A stretch of 64,000 bases of DNA from Pontibacter ruber (GTDB lineage Bacteria > Bacteroidota > Bacteroidia > Cytophagales > Hymenobacteraceae), in assembly GCF_023630205.1 (NCBI RefSeq), contig NZ_JALPRR010000003.1, positions 868,001-932,000 on the forward strand, in the 5' to 3' direction. Both the position numbers and the translations under genes were made by a program. The notes beneath the pieces are model-generated. The model was given only the letters and a program-made list of their open reading frames with translations, did no database searches and was not told where the DNA came from. Of this stretch, positions 23,954-32,366 are shown in pieces (the stretch's first letter is position 1; each line of letters opens with the position of its first letter).

Positions 23954-25888
23954 ATGATCTCTATCAATAACCTCAATTTCCATTTTGGCAGCCGCCCAAT
24001 GTACGAGGATGCCAACCTGCACATCAAACCCAAAGACAAGATCGGCTTGATCGGTCTGAACGGTACGGGCAAGTCTACGCTGCTGCGCCTGATTGTGGGA
24101 GAGTACAAGCCTGATGGCGGCAGCATACAGATGAGCAAGGACACCACGATCGGTTTCCTGAACCAGGATTTGCTGAGCTACGAGACGCACGAAAGTATAC
24201 TTTCGGTGGCCATGCAGGCATTCGGGGAGGCGTTAAGCCTGCAAAAGGAAATTGACCGGGTGCTGGTAGAGTTTGAGAACAACTTCCACGATGACCTGGT
24301 AGACAAACTGGCCAGACTGCAGGAGCGATTTGAGCAGCTGGGCGGCTATACCATGCAGGCAGAGGCCGAGGCGATACTGGAAGGTCTTGGCTTTACGACC
24401 AAGGAGCTGCAGCAGCCGCTGGCCTTGTTTTCGGGTGGCTGGCGCATGCGCGTTATGCTGGCCAAGATCCTGTTGCAGAAACCCTCGCTCTTGCTGCTCG
24501 ATGAGCCTACTAACCACCTCGACTTACCTTCTATCAAATGGCTGGAGTCGTACCTGGAGCGTTTTGAAGGTGCCGTGGTGATCGTGTCGCACGACCGCGA
24601 GTTCCTGGACCGTACCACGAATGTGACGGTAGAAGTATCAGGCGCCAAGCTGAACGTGTACCCGGGCAACTACAGTTTTTATGTAGAGGAGAAGGCGCTG
24701 CGCAACGAGATACAGAAAGGCGCTTACGAAAATCAGCAGGCGCACATCCGGCAGACCGAGCGCTTTATCGAGCGTTTTAAGGCCAAGGCAACCAAAGCCA
24801 AGCAGGCCCAGAGCCGCATGAAGCAGCTCGAGCGCATGGAACGTATCGAGGAAGTAGCACCGGATGCAGCTAAAGTAAACTTCAGCTTCCGTTTCAGTGT
24901 GCAGCCCGGTCGGCATGTGTTCCGACTGGAGCACATGAGCAAAAGCTTCGGCGATAAGGTCATCTTCCGCGACACGAACGTGCACATCGAGCGGGGCGAT
25001 AAAATAGCCCTGATCGGAGCCAACGGAAAAGGTAAATCGACTTTGCTGCGCATTATTGCCGGCACCGAGCCCATCCAGGGCAAGCGCGAGCTGGGCCATA
25101 ACGTGATCATGTCGTTCTACGCGCAGCACCAGCTCGAAGCGCTAAACGTGGAGAATGAGATACTGCAGGAGATGCAGCAGGCAGGTTCCAAGAAATCAGA
25201 AGTAGAGCTGCGTACGCTGTTGGGCTCCTTCCTGTTCACCGGCGACGATGTGTTCAAGAAGATCAAGGTACTTTCAGGAGGGGAGAAGTCGCGTGTGGCA
25301 CTGGCCAAAACGCTGATCTCAGAAGCCAATTTCCTGATGCTCGACGAACCGACCAACCACCTGGACATGCAATCGGTTAACATCCTGATCCAGGCGCTGG
25401 AGCAGTACGAGGGTACGTTTGTAATCATCTCGCACGACCGATACTTCGTGGATAACGTCGCGACCAAGATCTGGTACATTGAAGATTACCAGCTGAAGGA
25501 GTATCCGGGTACGTACCACGAATACGAGCTCTTCCAGGAGAAGCGCGAGAAGGAAGCAAAGCTTGCCGCTGCAAATACGCCGGCACCAAAAAAAGAGGAA
25601 GCCAAACCTAAACAGCAGCGGGACAACAATGAGTACAATGCCCTGAACAATCAGCTGAAGCAGGCAAACAAACAACTCAGCGAGGTAGAAAAACAGGTGC
25701 AGCGCCTGGAGCAGGAACTGGCCAGGTATGAGGCCGAGCTATCGGACCCGAAAGTATACGGGACCGTAGGCCTGCTACAGGAAACCTCCCAGAAGTTTGA
25801 AGCTGTGAAAAAAGAGCTCGACACGACCAACGCAAAATGGGAAGCCCTGATGCTGGAGGTAGAAGAACTGGAAGAGAAACTGGCTTAA
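23954..25888 (+). CDS. ABC-F family ATPase
   Basis: This 644-residue protein has two soluble ABC cassettes and no membrane domain, as in translation-associated ABC-F proteins (Uup/EttA/YfmR type) that act at the ribosome. Cassette 1 has Walker A GLNGTGKST (about residues 34-42), signature LFSGGWRMR and Walker B LLLLDEPTNHLD. Cassette 2 has GANGKGKST, LSGGEKSRV and LMLDEPTNHLD. The KAKATKAKQAQSRMKQLERM linker (about 273-295) is the P-site tRNA-interaction motif region. The C-terminal ~90 residues are a charged coiled coil. It is a housekeeping-type member rather than an obvious resistance protein. The stop codon runs straight into a hexamer array. Confidence 0.9.
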   Translation: MISINNLNFHFGSRPMYEDANLHIKPKDKIGLIGLNGTGKSTLLRLIVGEYKPDGGSIQMSKDTTIGFLNQDLLSYETHESILSVAMQAFGEALSLQKEIDRVLVEFENNFHDDLVDKLARLQERFEQLGGYTMQAEAEAILEGLGFTTKELQQPLALFSGGWRMRVMLAKILLQKPSLLLLDEPTNHLDLPSIKWLESYLERFEGAVVIVSHDREFLDRTTNVTVEVSGAKLNVYPGNYSFYVEEKALRNEIQKGAYENQQAHIRQTERFIERFKAKATKAKQAQSRMKQLERMERIEEVAPDAAKVNFSFRFSVQPGRHVFRLEHMSKSFGDKVIFRDTNVHIERGDKIALIGANGKGKSTLLRIIAGTEPIQGKRELGHNVIMSFYAQHQLEALNVENEILQEMQQAGSKKSEVELRTLLGSFLFTGDDVFKKIKVLSGGEKSRVALAKTLISEANFLMLDEPTNHLDMQSVNILIQALEQYEGTFVIISHDRYFVDNVATKIWYIEDYQLKEYPGTYHEYELFQEKREKEAKLAAANTPAPKKEEAKPKQQRDNNEYNALNNQLKQANKQLSEVEKQVQRLEQELARYEAELSDPKVYGTVGLLQETSQKFEAVKKELDTTNAKWEALMLEVEELEEKLA

Positions 25889-25941
25889 AGTATAAGTATA
25901 AGTATAAGTATAAGTATAAGTATAAGTATAAGTATAAGTAT
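25888..25941 (+). repeat. Microsatellite (AAGTAT)9
   Basis: Nine exact copies of AAGTAT begin at the last base of the ABC-F stop codon and end 4 bases before its terminator. The unit is the same word scattered through the window. Slippage could change the distance between the stop codon and the terminator. Confidence 0.95.
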
Positions 25942-25945
25942 GGAA

Positions 25946-25977
25946 GCACCGGCGCTGTTAAGGGCCGGTGCTTTTTT
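25946..25977 (+). terminator. Terminator after the ABC-F gene
   Basis: GCACCGGC and GCCGGTGC flank a 10-base loop and are followed by TTTTTTG. Confidence 0.88.
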
Positions 25978-26103
25978 GTTCTGGTGATGACGGCTTTGAA
26001 GCAACTGCCCCCTTCAAGACTACTGTTAATACAAGCGGTTTTCAGCCACGCCGCTATCATCTGACAAAAACACAGCATAAATTTTTATTATAAAGCTGCT
26101 ATA

Positions 26104-26130
26104 TTGTTTCTTCTGAATATTCTATTTTTG
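26104..26130 (+). promoter_or_regulatory. Candidate promoter (TTG / TATTTTTG)
   Basis: TATTTTTG at 26123-26130 matches the Bacteroidota -7 box, and TTG at 26104-26106 is a possible -33 element with 16-base spacing, slightly short. The downstream start is 26154. Confidence 0.4.
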
Positions 26131-26153
26131 TATTATAACATACCACGTTTTGC

Positions 26154-26639
26154 ATGAAGAAATTATACGCATTGCTTATAGTAGTGCTTTTGGCAGGATA
26201 TGTGAACCATGTAAATGCCCAAAGCCAGGGAGAGATTGTTGTGAAGAGGAATGCTATCGGTAATGCCTACTTCCTCAACGGGCAGCTTCTCAGCAGAAAT
26301 GAACTACTTTATGTGCTGGAAAGTAATCCGGAGGCAAAGAAAGAATTAAAGATTGCTTACCGTAACAATGCCCCGGCTACGATTCTGAGTTACGCAGGTG
26401 GTTTCTTAATAGGTTACCCTATCGGTGCGCAGTTAGGAGGAGGAGAACCGAACTGGAAAGTTGCCGGAGTTGGTCTAGGTTTAATGGCTTTGAGTTTCCC
26501 TTTTACATCGGCGATCAGGAAGCACGAGCATAACGCTATTTCAATCTACAATAATGGTTTAAAAAAGACCTACAAGTCAAAAGTTGACCTGCAGTTAGGC
26601 TATGCCGGCAACGGCGCTGCGTTGAAGCTTGTTTTCTGA
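26154..26639 (+). CDS. Exported membrane-associated protein, unknown function
   Basis: This 161-residue protein has signal peptide MKKLYALLIVVLLAGYVNHVNA. A polar segment (GEIVVKRNAIGNAYFLNGQ, then SRNELLYVLESNPEAKKELK) is followed by two glycine-rich hydrophobic stretches (ILSYAGGFLIGYPIGAQLGGG and VAGVGLGLMALSFPF) that could span a membrane. The end is beta-like. The type is common in Bacteroidota as an uncharacterised family. The next gene begins 43 bases downstream on the same strand and is also exported. Confidence 0.7.
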   Translation: MKKLYALLIVVLLAGYVNHVNAQSQGEIVVKRNAIGNAYFLNGQLLSRNELLYVLESNPEAKKELKIAYRNNAPATILSYAGGFLIGYPIGAQLGGGEPNWKVAGVGLGLMALSFPFTSAIRKHEHNAISIYNNGLKKTYKSKVDLQLGYAGNGAALKLVF

Positions 26640-26681
26640 TCGGGTGTTTGCTCAAATGCTGTTCATTTACAGTCAATATCA

Positions 26682-27146
26682 ATGATCAAAGGTTTAAGCT
26701 CTTCAACCATACTTATACTTCTTGTAGGTATAATAGCTTATGGTCAGGATAAGTACCTTGACCCAACCGGCTCCTATATTTTGAGGGGTAAAAAGTTGAA
26801 AGAAGGAGAAAAAGGCAGTTATGGTGAACTACATGTTAAACTTATTAGTAAAGACAGATTAGCAATAAGCTTTTACTACGATAAAGGTTATCCAAGCTAT
26901 AACTCTGGTTCATTTGTAGACACATTAGAATATAACTACAATCGAGCTGTTTATATATACAATGAAGCTTTTGATCCATCTGATTGTAAACTGACCTTCA
27001 CTTTTGAGAAAAAAGCGGTTGTTATAAAGCATGAGGCTAGTAATTACAATTATAGCTGTGGCTTTGGAACGGGAGTGATTGCAAACACAGTAATGAAGAA
27101 AAGCTCAAGTAAAGTACCAGTTATCAAAGATTATTGGGAGAACTAA
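26682..27146 (+). CDS. Small exported protein, unknown function
   Basis: This 154-residue protein has signal peptide MIKGLSSSTILILLVGIIAYG followed by QDKYLDPTGSYILRGKK. The mature part is tyrosine-rich and beta-like (LAISFYYDKGYPSYNSG, YNYNRAVYIYNEAF) with two cysteines. No family is recognised. It is probably co-transcribed with the preceding exported-protein gene; AT-richer codon use fits this small pair. Confidence 0.65.
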   Translation: MIKGLSSSTILILLVGIIAYGQDKYLDPTGSYILRGKKLKEGEKGSYGELHVKLISKDRLAISFYYDKGYPSYNSGSFVDTLEYNYNRAVYIYNEAFDPSDCKLTFTFEKKAVVIKHEASNYNYSCGFGTGVIANTVMKKSSSKVPVIKDYWEN

Positions 27147-27316
27147 AAATAGCAATAGTTAACAAGTTATCTAATTAGATTTTGGAATGCCTTACTAACA
27201 TTATATCAAAGACGTAGCAATACATCCTGTTCGCGCAAAGTCCTTCCGTAACTCATCTCGGTAGTAACAAGTATCATAAGGCAAGTATAGGCTGGCTTTG
27301 TGCCGGTAGTTCTGCT

Positions 27317-28114
27317 ATGGTCCAGAAGTCCACTTTCCGTATTACCCAGATGGATTGCCCTTCGGAGGAGCAGATGATCCGCCTGCGTCTGGAAGGTGCC
27401 GCTAGCATACAGCACCTGGATTTTGACATACCCAACAGGCAACTGACCGTTTACCACACCGGCGAAGTTGCACCTATTGCAGATTCCATCGACACCTTAA
27501 ACCTGAACTCCACCCTGCTGGGCACGGAGGAAACAGAGGCACCGGCACAGGTGCAGCAGCCGCCATCTGAAAGAAAACTGCTGTGGGCGGTGCTGCTCAT
27601 TAATTTTTCGCTATTTCTAATTGAGGTGGTTACAGGTATCATTTCCCGCTCTATGGGCTTGGTAGCCGACTCGCTGGACATGCTGGCTGATGCCATTGTG
27701 TATGGCCTAAGCCTGTTTGCCGTTGGTGGCAGCACTGGCCGTAAAAAAGGAGTCGCAAAAGTCAGCGGCTATTTTCAGCTGGCATTGGCAGTGCTGGGCT
27801 TTGCCGAAGTGATCCGACGCTTTCTGGGTTACGAGCTGGTGCCCGATTTCCAGACCATGATCTACATTTCGTTGCTGGCGCTTGCCGGCAATGCCACTTC
27901 TTTATACCTGCTCCAGAAAGCCAAAAGCACCGAAGCACACATCCGGGCGAGCTGGATCTTTACTTCCAACGACGTGATCGCCAACATCGGCGTTATCACG
28001 GCTGGCGTCATCGTTTACTTCACCAATTCCAACAAGCCTGACCTGATCATCGGTACGCTCGTGTTCCTGTTGGTTGCCAGGGGCGCCTTCCGCATACTAA
28101 AGCTGGCCAGGTAG
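27317..28114 (+). CDS. Cation diffusion facilitator-like transporter with N-terminal HMA-like domain
   Basis: This 265-residue inner-membrane protein has ~70 N-terminal residues resembling a heavy-metal-associated domain but with only one cysteine of the usual CxxC (TQMDCPSEEQM, C14). The membrane part begins about residue 88 (KLLWAVLLINFSLFLIEVV) and shows CDF metal-site motifs: SLDMLADAIVYG (D-x3-D type) and HIRASWIFTSNDVIANIG (H...D). About six hydrophobic segments are visible. CDF proteins exchange Zn2+, Co2+ or Cd2+ for protons. The substrate is not determined. Confidence 0.85.
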   Translation: MVQKSTFRITQMDCPSEEQMIRLRLEGAASIQHLDFDIPNRQLTVYHTGEVAPIADSIDTLNLNSTLLGTEETEAPAQVQQPPSERKLLWAVLLINFSLFLIEVVTGIISRSMGLVADSLDMLADAIVYGLSLFAVGGSTGRKKGVAKVSGYFQLALAVLGFAEVIRRFLGYELVPDFQTMIYISLLALAGNATSLYLLQKAKSTEAHIRASWIFTSNDVIANIGVITAGVIVYFTNSNKPDLIIGTLVFLLVARGAFRILKLAR

Positions 28115-28297
28115 CAGGTTTATACTTAGCTGCCCTCATAGCCATACTTCAATTCCTTTCGCTAAATCAAACTTCATTACGGTTCTAGCTGCAACTGCCT
28201 GAACTTGTACCTTATTGGGGCCGCCGCAAACGTCTGGTACTATAATCCGTTTTAGGACTATAGAAGAAATGAAGTATAAGTTCTAAAAGATAAAACT

Positions 28298-29083
28298 ATG
28301 AAAGCTGTTTGGAAAGGATCACTGGGCTTCGGGCTCGTGAACATACCTATAAAAATGTACAGCGCCACCAAGGCGCGCCGCCTGGATTTTGACCTGATCG
28401 ACCGTCGCAATCATGCACGGGTGCGTAACCAGCGGGTGAACGAGAAAACAGGCGAGGTAGTGCCTTACGACGAGATCGTAAAAGCCTACAAATACGAAGG
28501 CAAATATGTGGAGCTGACCGACGAGGATTTTGAAAAAGTAAGCGCCGAAAAGAACCAGATCGTGCAGCTTACCGCTTTTGTAGATGAGGAGGAAATCGAC
28601 GAGATATACTTTAAAAAGCCCTACTACCTGACTCCTGAAAAAGGAAATAAAACCGGTTATGGTTTGCTGCGCGATGCCATGCGCCGCACCGGCAAAGTGG
28701 CCATTGCCTCCCTGGTGATGCGCGGCACCGAAGACCTGGCGGTGATCCGTCCGGTAGGGGATGCGCTGGTGCTGCAGATGCTGCGGTTCGGGGAAGAGGT
28801 GCGGGATGTAAAAGACCTGGAACTGCCGCATAAGGTAGACATCGGCGGCAAGCAGCTTGACATGGCCGTGGAACTGATCAACCAGTTCTCAACCGAATTT
28901 GACATTCAGGACTACAAAGATACTTACACCGAAGACCTGATGAAGCTGATCGAATCCAAAGCAAAGGGTAAGAAGAAGCCGGCTCCGAAAAAGATGGAAG
29001 TGGTGCCAACCAAAACAAAAGACCTGATGGCTCAGCTCAAAGCCAGCCTCGAAGGTGGGCAGCCTAGACTTCGCGCCTCTTAA
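28298..29083 (+). CDS. ku: Ku DNA end-binding protein for NHEJ
   Basis: The protein has 261 residues. Bacterial Ku binds DNA ends as a ring-shaped homodimer and recruits LigD. The family opening is clear (KAVWKGSLGFGLVNIPIKMY), as are the conserved RRNHARVRNQRVNEKTGEVV, PYYLTPEKGNKTGYGLLRDA and AIASLVMRGTEDLAVIRP blocks. A lysine-rich tail (SKAKGKKKPAPKKMEV) follows the core and is typical of DNA-contacting C-termini. It ends 12 bases before ligD, so the pair is an operon. Confidence 0.96.
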   Translation: MKAVWKGSLGFGLVNIPIKMYSATKARRLDFDLIDRRNHARVRNQRVNEKTGEVVPYDEIVKAYKYEGKYVELTDEDFEKVSAEKNQIVQLTAFVDEEEIDEIYFKKPYYLTPEKGNKTGYGLLRDAMRRTGKVAIASLVMRGTEDLAVIRPVGDALVLQMLRFGEEVRDVKDLELPHKVDIGGKQLDMAVELINQFSTEFDIQDYKDTYTEDLMKLIESKAKGKKKPAPKKMEVVPTKTKDLMAQLKASLEGGQPRLRAS

Positions 29084-29095
29084 TCAGCCACACCT

Positions 29096-31642
29096 ATGGG
29101 ACTTGAAAAGTATAACGAAAAACGCGACTTCAGCCACACACCCGAGCCTGAGGGAGCAGTAAAGAAAAGCAATGGCAAACTGCGCTTTGTGGTACAGCGC
29201 CACGAGGCTTCTACACTGCATTATGATTTCAGGCTGGAGATGGAGGGGGTGCTCAAAAGCTGGGCCGTACCCAAAGGCCCCTCGCTGAACCCTGCTGACA
29301 AACGGCTGGCCATGATGGTAGAAGACCACCCACTGTCGTACCGCACTTTTGAAGGCGATATACCCGAGGGCAACTACGGCGCCGGCCACGTCGACATCTG
29401 GGACGAAGGCACGTACTATGCTGCCGAAACCTACGACCGGAAGCAGGACGAGGAGTACCTGCTGCGCGGGCTAGAAGAGGGCAACATCAAGTTTGTGCTG
29501 GACGGCAAAAAGCTGAAAGGGGAGTTCTCCCTGATCAAAATGAAAGGCCGACAGGAGGGAGCCTGGCTGCTGGTGAAGAAATCGGATGAGATGGCCATGA
29601 AGGAAACCTACGACAGCGAAGACTACCTTGACAAGCCGGCAACCAGAAAGCCGGCTGCTGCAAAGAAAAAAAGTACTGCCAAATCAGAAACTGACAGTAA
29701 GAGCAAAGCAAAACCTGCCACCATGCCGCACCATATCAAGCCTATGATGGCAAAATTAACAGATGGTCCCTTTGACGAAGCGCAGTGGCTGTTCGAAATA
29801 AAGTGGGATGGCTACCGGGCCGTGGCGGAGGTGAAGGATGGCAACGTAGAACTTTACTCGCGAAGCGGAAAATCTTACGGCGACAAGTATAAACCCATAG
29901 TAGAAAGCCTGAAGGAACTGGGACACGACGCGGTGCTGGATGGAGAGATCGTAGTGCTGAACAATGAAGGTTATGCGACTTTCCAGCAATTGCAGAACTA
30001 CCAGAATACGCCTTCCGAACACCTGTACTTTTACGTGTTCGATTTGCTGTACCTGGACGGGGAAGACCTACGCGACCTGCCCCTGATCGAGCGTAAAAAG
30101 CGGCTGGAAGAAATATTGCCGGAGTTGCCCACAGTGCGCTATTCGGATCATGTGGAGGCACAAGGCGTGGCCTTTTTCAGGGAGGCGCAGCGCAAGCAGA
30201 TAGAGGGCATCATGGCAAAACTCGCTACCAGCCCCTACCGCACCGGCCAGCGCAGCAGCGAATGGCTTAAGATCAAAACACACCTGCGGCAGGAAGCTGT
30301 AATCGGCGGCTTTACGGAACCCAAAGGAAAGCGCAAGCACATTGGGGCGCTGGTGCTGGGCGTGTACGAAGATGGCAAGTTTACCTATGTAGGGCAGAGC
30401 GGCAGCGGCTTCAATACCAAAACTTTAGGCGAGCTCAAGGTCCGGCTGGAGCCACTCATTCAGGCAGAATCGCCGTTTGCAGGCAAGGTAAAGCCCAATG
30501 CACCCGCTACCTGGGTTAAACCGGAACTGGTGGCTGAAATTTCATTTGCCGAATGGACTTCGGAGGGTATTATGCGGCAAGCCATTTACGAAGGGCTGCG
30601 CGAAGACAAGAAAGCCAAAGAAGTCGTGCGCGAAACAGCCCTGCATACCACTGAGGCGGTAGAAGAAGCCGAAGAAGCACCTAAAGCAAAAAAGAAAGAC
30701 CCGCCCAAAAAAGCAAAAGAAATGAAGAGCGACAGTAAGAACAGGGAAGAAGTGGTGATCGAAGGGCAGGAGGTGCCGCTTAGCAGCCTCGATAAACTAT
30801 ACTTTCCGGACGAAGAAATCACCAAAGGCGACCTGATCGACTATTACCAAAGTATAGCCGACGTGCTGTTGCCCTACTTAAAGGACAGGCCACAGTCGCT
30901 GCTACGCCACCCGAACGGCATTGCCAAACCCGGTTTTTTCCAGAAAGACATCGACCATACCCCGGACTGGGTGCGCACCGTGGCGCTTCGTGCCGAATCG
31001 ACCGGGCAGGACGTGGATTACCTCATATGCGATAACAAAGCCACACTGGCTTACATGAACAATCTGGGCTGCATCCAGCTCAACCCCTGGAACTCGCGGC
31101 TGGCCAACCTCGACAAGCCGGATTACATGGTCATCGATCTGGACCCGGGTGAGAACTCCTACGACGAAGTAGTGGAAGTAGCGCTGGTAGCAAAAGAGAT
31201 ACTCGACAAGGCCGGTGCTGAAAGCTATGTGAAAACATCCGGGGCTACAGGCATGCACCTCTACGTGCCCTTGGGAGCTCAGTATACTTTTGAGCAGGTA
31301 AAGCAGTTTGCCCTGATCGTGGCGCAACTGGTGCACGAGCGGCTCCCCGACCTTACCAGCCTCGAACGCAATCCTAAAGCGCGCAGCAAGCAAGTATACC
31401 TCGATTATTTGCAGAACGCGATCGGGCAAACCGTAGCTGCTGTGTACAGCGCCCGGCCTAAAGAAGGAGCCACAGTTTCTACTCCGCTGAAATGGGAAGA
31501 AGTGAAGCCCGGCCTGCATCCGTCAGCCTTTACCATCAGGAATGTGCCGGAACGCCTACGCAAATTGGGCGATCTTTTTGAAGGTGTGCTGGGGAAGGGA
31601 GTTGACCTGGAAAAATGCCTGAAAAATTTGGGGAAAGTATAA
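29096..31642 (+). CDS. ligD: Multifunctional ATP-dependent DNA ligase D
   Basis: This 848-residue protein is the NHEJ effector: it trims, fills and seals double-strand breaks. Domain order is 3'-phosphoesterase (residues ~20-165; RHEASTLHYDFRLEMEG and EGNYGAGHVDIWDEG), a Lys/Ala linker (~180-210), the ATP-dependent ligase (~210-520; nucleophile K236 in FEIKWDGYRAV, LDGEIV), a second Lys-rich linker (~527-560), and the primase-polymerase (~565-845; YFPDEEITKGDLIDYY, MVIDLDPGENSYDEVV with metal-binding DLD). This PE-LIG-POL order is common outside Mycobacterium. The stop codon TAA is itself part of an AAAGTATAA word. Confidence 0.96.
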   Translation: MGLEKYNEKRDFSHTPEPEGAVKKSNGKLRFVVQRHEASTLHYDFRLEMEGVLKSWAVPKGPSLNPADKRLAMMVEDHPLSYRTFEGDIPEGNYGAGHVDIWDEGTYYAAETYDRKQDEEYLLRGLEEGNIKFVLDGKKLKGEFSLIKMKGRQEGAWLLVKKSDEMAMKETYDSEDYLDKPATRKPAAAKKKSTAKSETDSKSKAKPATMPHHIKPMMAKLTDGPFDEAQWLFEIKWDGYRAVAEVKDGNVELYSRSGKSYGDKYKPIVESLKELGHDAVLDGEIVVLNNEGYATFQQLQNYQNTPSEHLYFYVFDLLYLDGEDLRDLPLIERKKRLEEILPELPTVRYSDHVEAQGVAFFREAQRKQIEGIMAKLATSPYRTGQRSSEWLKIKTHLRQEAVIGGFTEPKGKRKHIGALVLGVYEDGKFTYVGQSGSGFNTKTLGELKVRLEPLIQAESPFAGKVKPNAPATWVKPELVAEISFAEWTSEGIMRQAIYEGLREDKKAKEVVRETALHTTEAVEEAEEAPKAKKKDPPKKAKEMKSDSKNREEVVIEGQEVPLSSLDKLYFPDEEITKGDLIDYYQSIADVLLPYLKDRPQSLLRHPNGIAKPGFFQKDIDHTPDWVRTVALRAESTGQDVDYLICDNKATLAYMNNLGCIQLNPWNSRLANLDKPDYMVIDLDPGENSYDEVVEVALVAKEILDKAGAESYVKTSGATGMHLYVPLGAQYTFEQVKQFALIVAQLVHERLPDLTSLERNPKARSKQVYLDYLQNAIGQTVAAVYSARPKEGATVSTPLKWEEVKPGLHPSAFTIRNVPERLRKLGDLFEGVLGKGVDLEKCLKNLGKV

Positions 31643-31784
31643 GGTGTTGAAGGGCAATAGTATGCGATACAGGTAGGGTATAGAGTTTAACCTATGCCTT
31701 GTTTCAGTCGTTACAAAAAGGCACAGTCAGATCACCTGATGCTGACTAGGCTGATAAAAATTTATCGCTAAACAAAATAAAGCT

Positions 31785-32276
31785 ATGGCTGAACTTAGAA
31801 ATTTAGAAGACCTGTTCAAACACGAACTGATGGAGCTTTACGGGGTAGAAGAGAACCTGATACAGGCAATACCGGAAATGGCATCACGGGCTAATGACCA
31901 GCTGCTCAAGATGGCGTTGGAGAACCACTTGGAGCAAACAAAAGCTCAGAAAGACCGCCTCGACCAGGTTTTTCAAATGCTGAACATACAGAAGATGGAG
32001 GTACCGGCTTCTGCCATTGAAGGTATGGTGATGCAAGGCAGGGAAATGATGGCTGAAGACGCATCTCCGGAGGCACAGGATGCAGGTATTATTGCCGCAG
32101 CGCAGAAGATCGAGCACTACGAAATTTCAGGTTACGGAACTGCCACACACTATGCCGAACGACTGGGCCACATGGAAGCTGCCGCTTTGTTAAGACAGAC
32201 ACTGGACGAAGAGAAAATGGCCGATACCAAGCTGAACGAGCTGGCCAAAAACTCTGTGAACCTGAAAGCTATGTAA
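31785..32276 (+). CDS. YciE/YciF-type ferritin-like protein (DUF892)
   Basis: This 163-residue cytoplasmic all-alpha protein has the family pattern: LEDLFKHELMELYGVEENLI at the N-terminus, ALENHLEQTKAQKDRLDQVF in the second helix, and QKIEHYEISGYGTATHYAE, with glutamate/histidine iron-ligand candidates, in the third. DUF892 proteins form di-iron four-helix bundles associated with stress and encapsulated or osmotic-shock responses. The reaction is not known. It follows ligD by about 140 bases and has its own terminator, so it may be separate. Confidence 0.88.
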   Translation: MAELRNLEDLFKHELMELYGVEENLIQAIPEMASRANDQLLKMALENHLEQTKAQKDRLDQVFQMLNIQKMEVPASAIEGMVMQGREMMAEDASPEAQDAGIIAAAQKIEHYEISGYGTATHYAERLGHMEAAALLRQTLDEEKMADTKLNELAKNSVNLKAM

Positions 32277-32295
32277 TATAGCTGAATGAAAGTAT

Positions 32296-32331
32296 AAAAA
32301 AGCTGCTGCTATACTTTAGCAGCGGCTTTTT
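32296..32331. terminator. Terminator with TATACTTT in its loop
   Basis: AAAAGCTGCTGCTA and TAGCAGCGGCTTTT pair imperfectly around a TACTT-type loop and are followed by a T-run. It separates the convergent yciE-like and treZ genes and can serve both. Confidence 0.8.
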
Positions 32332-32366
32332 TATTTTTAGCTCATTGGTACGGATTTCTATGTTAC

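Noticed and set aside
25837-26064. Plus-strand frame with a KYKYKY run
   Set aside because: It is the AAGTAT microsatellite read in another frame and continues through the terminator.
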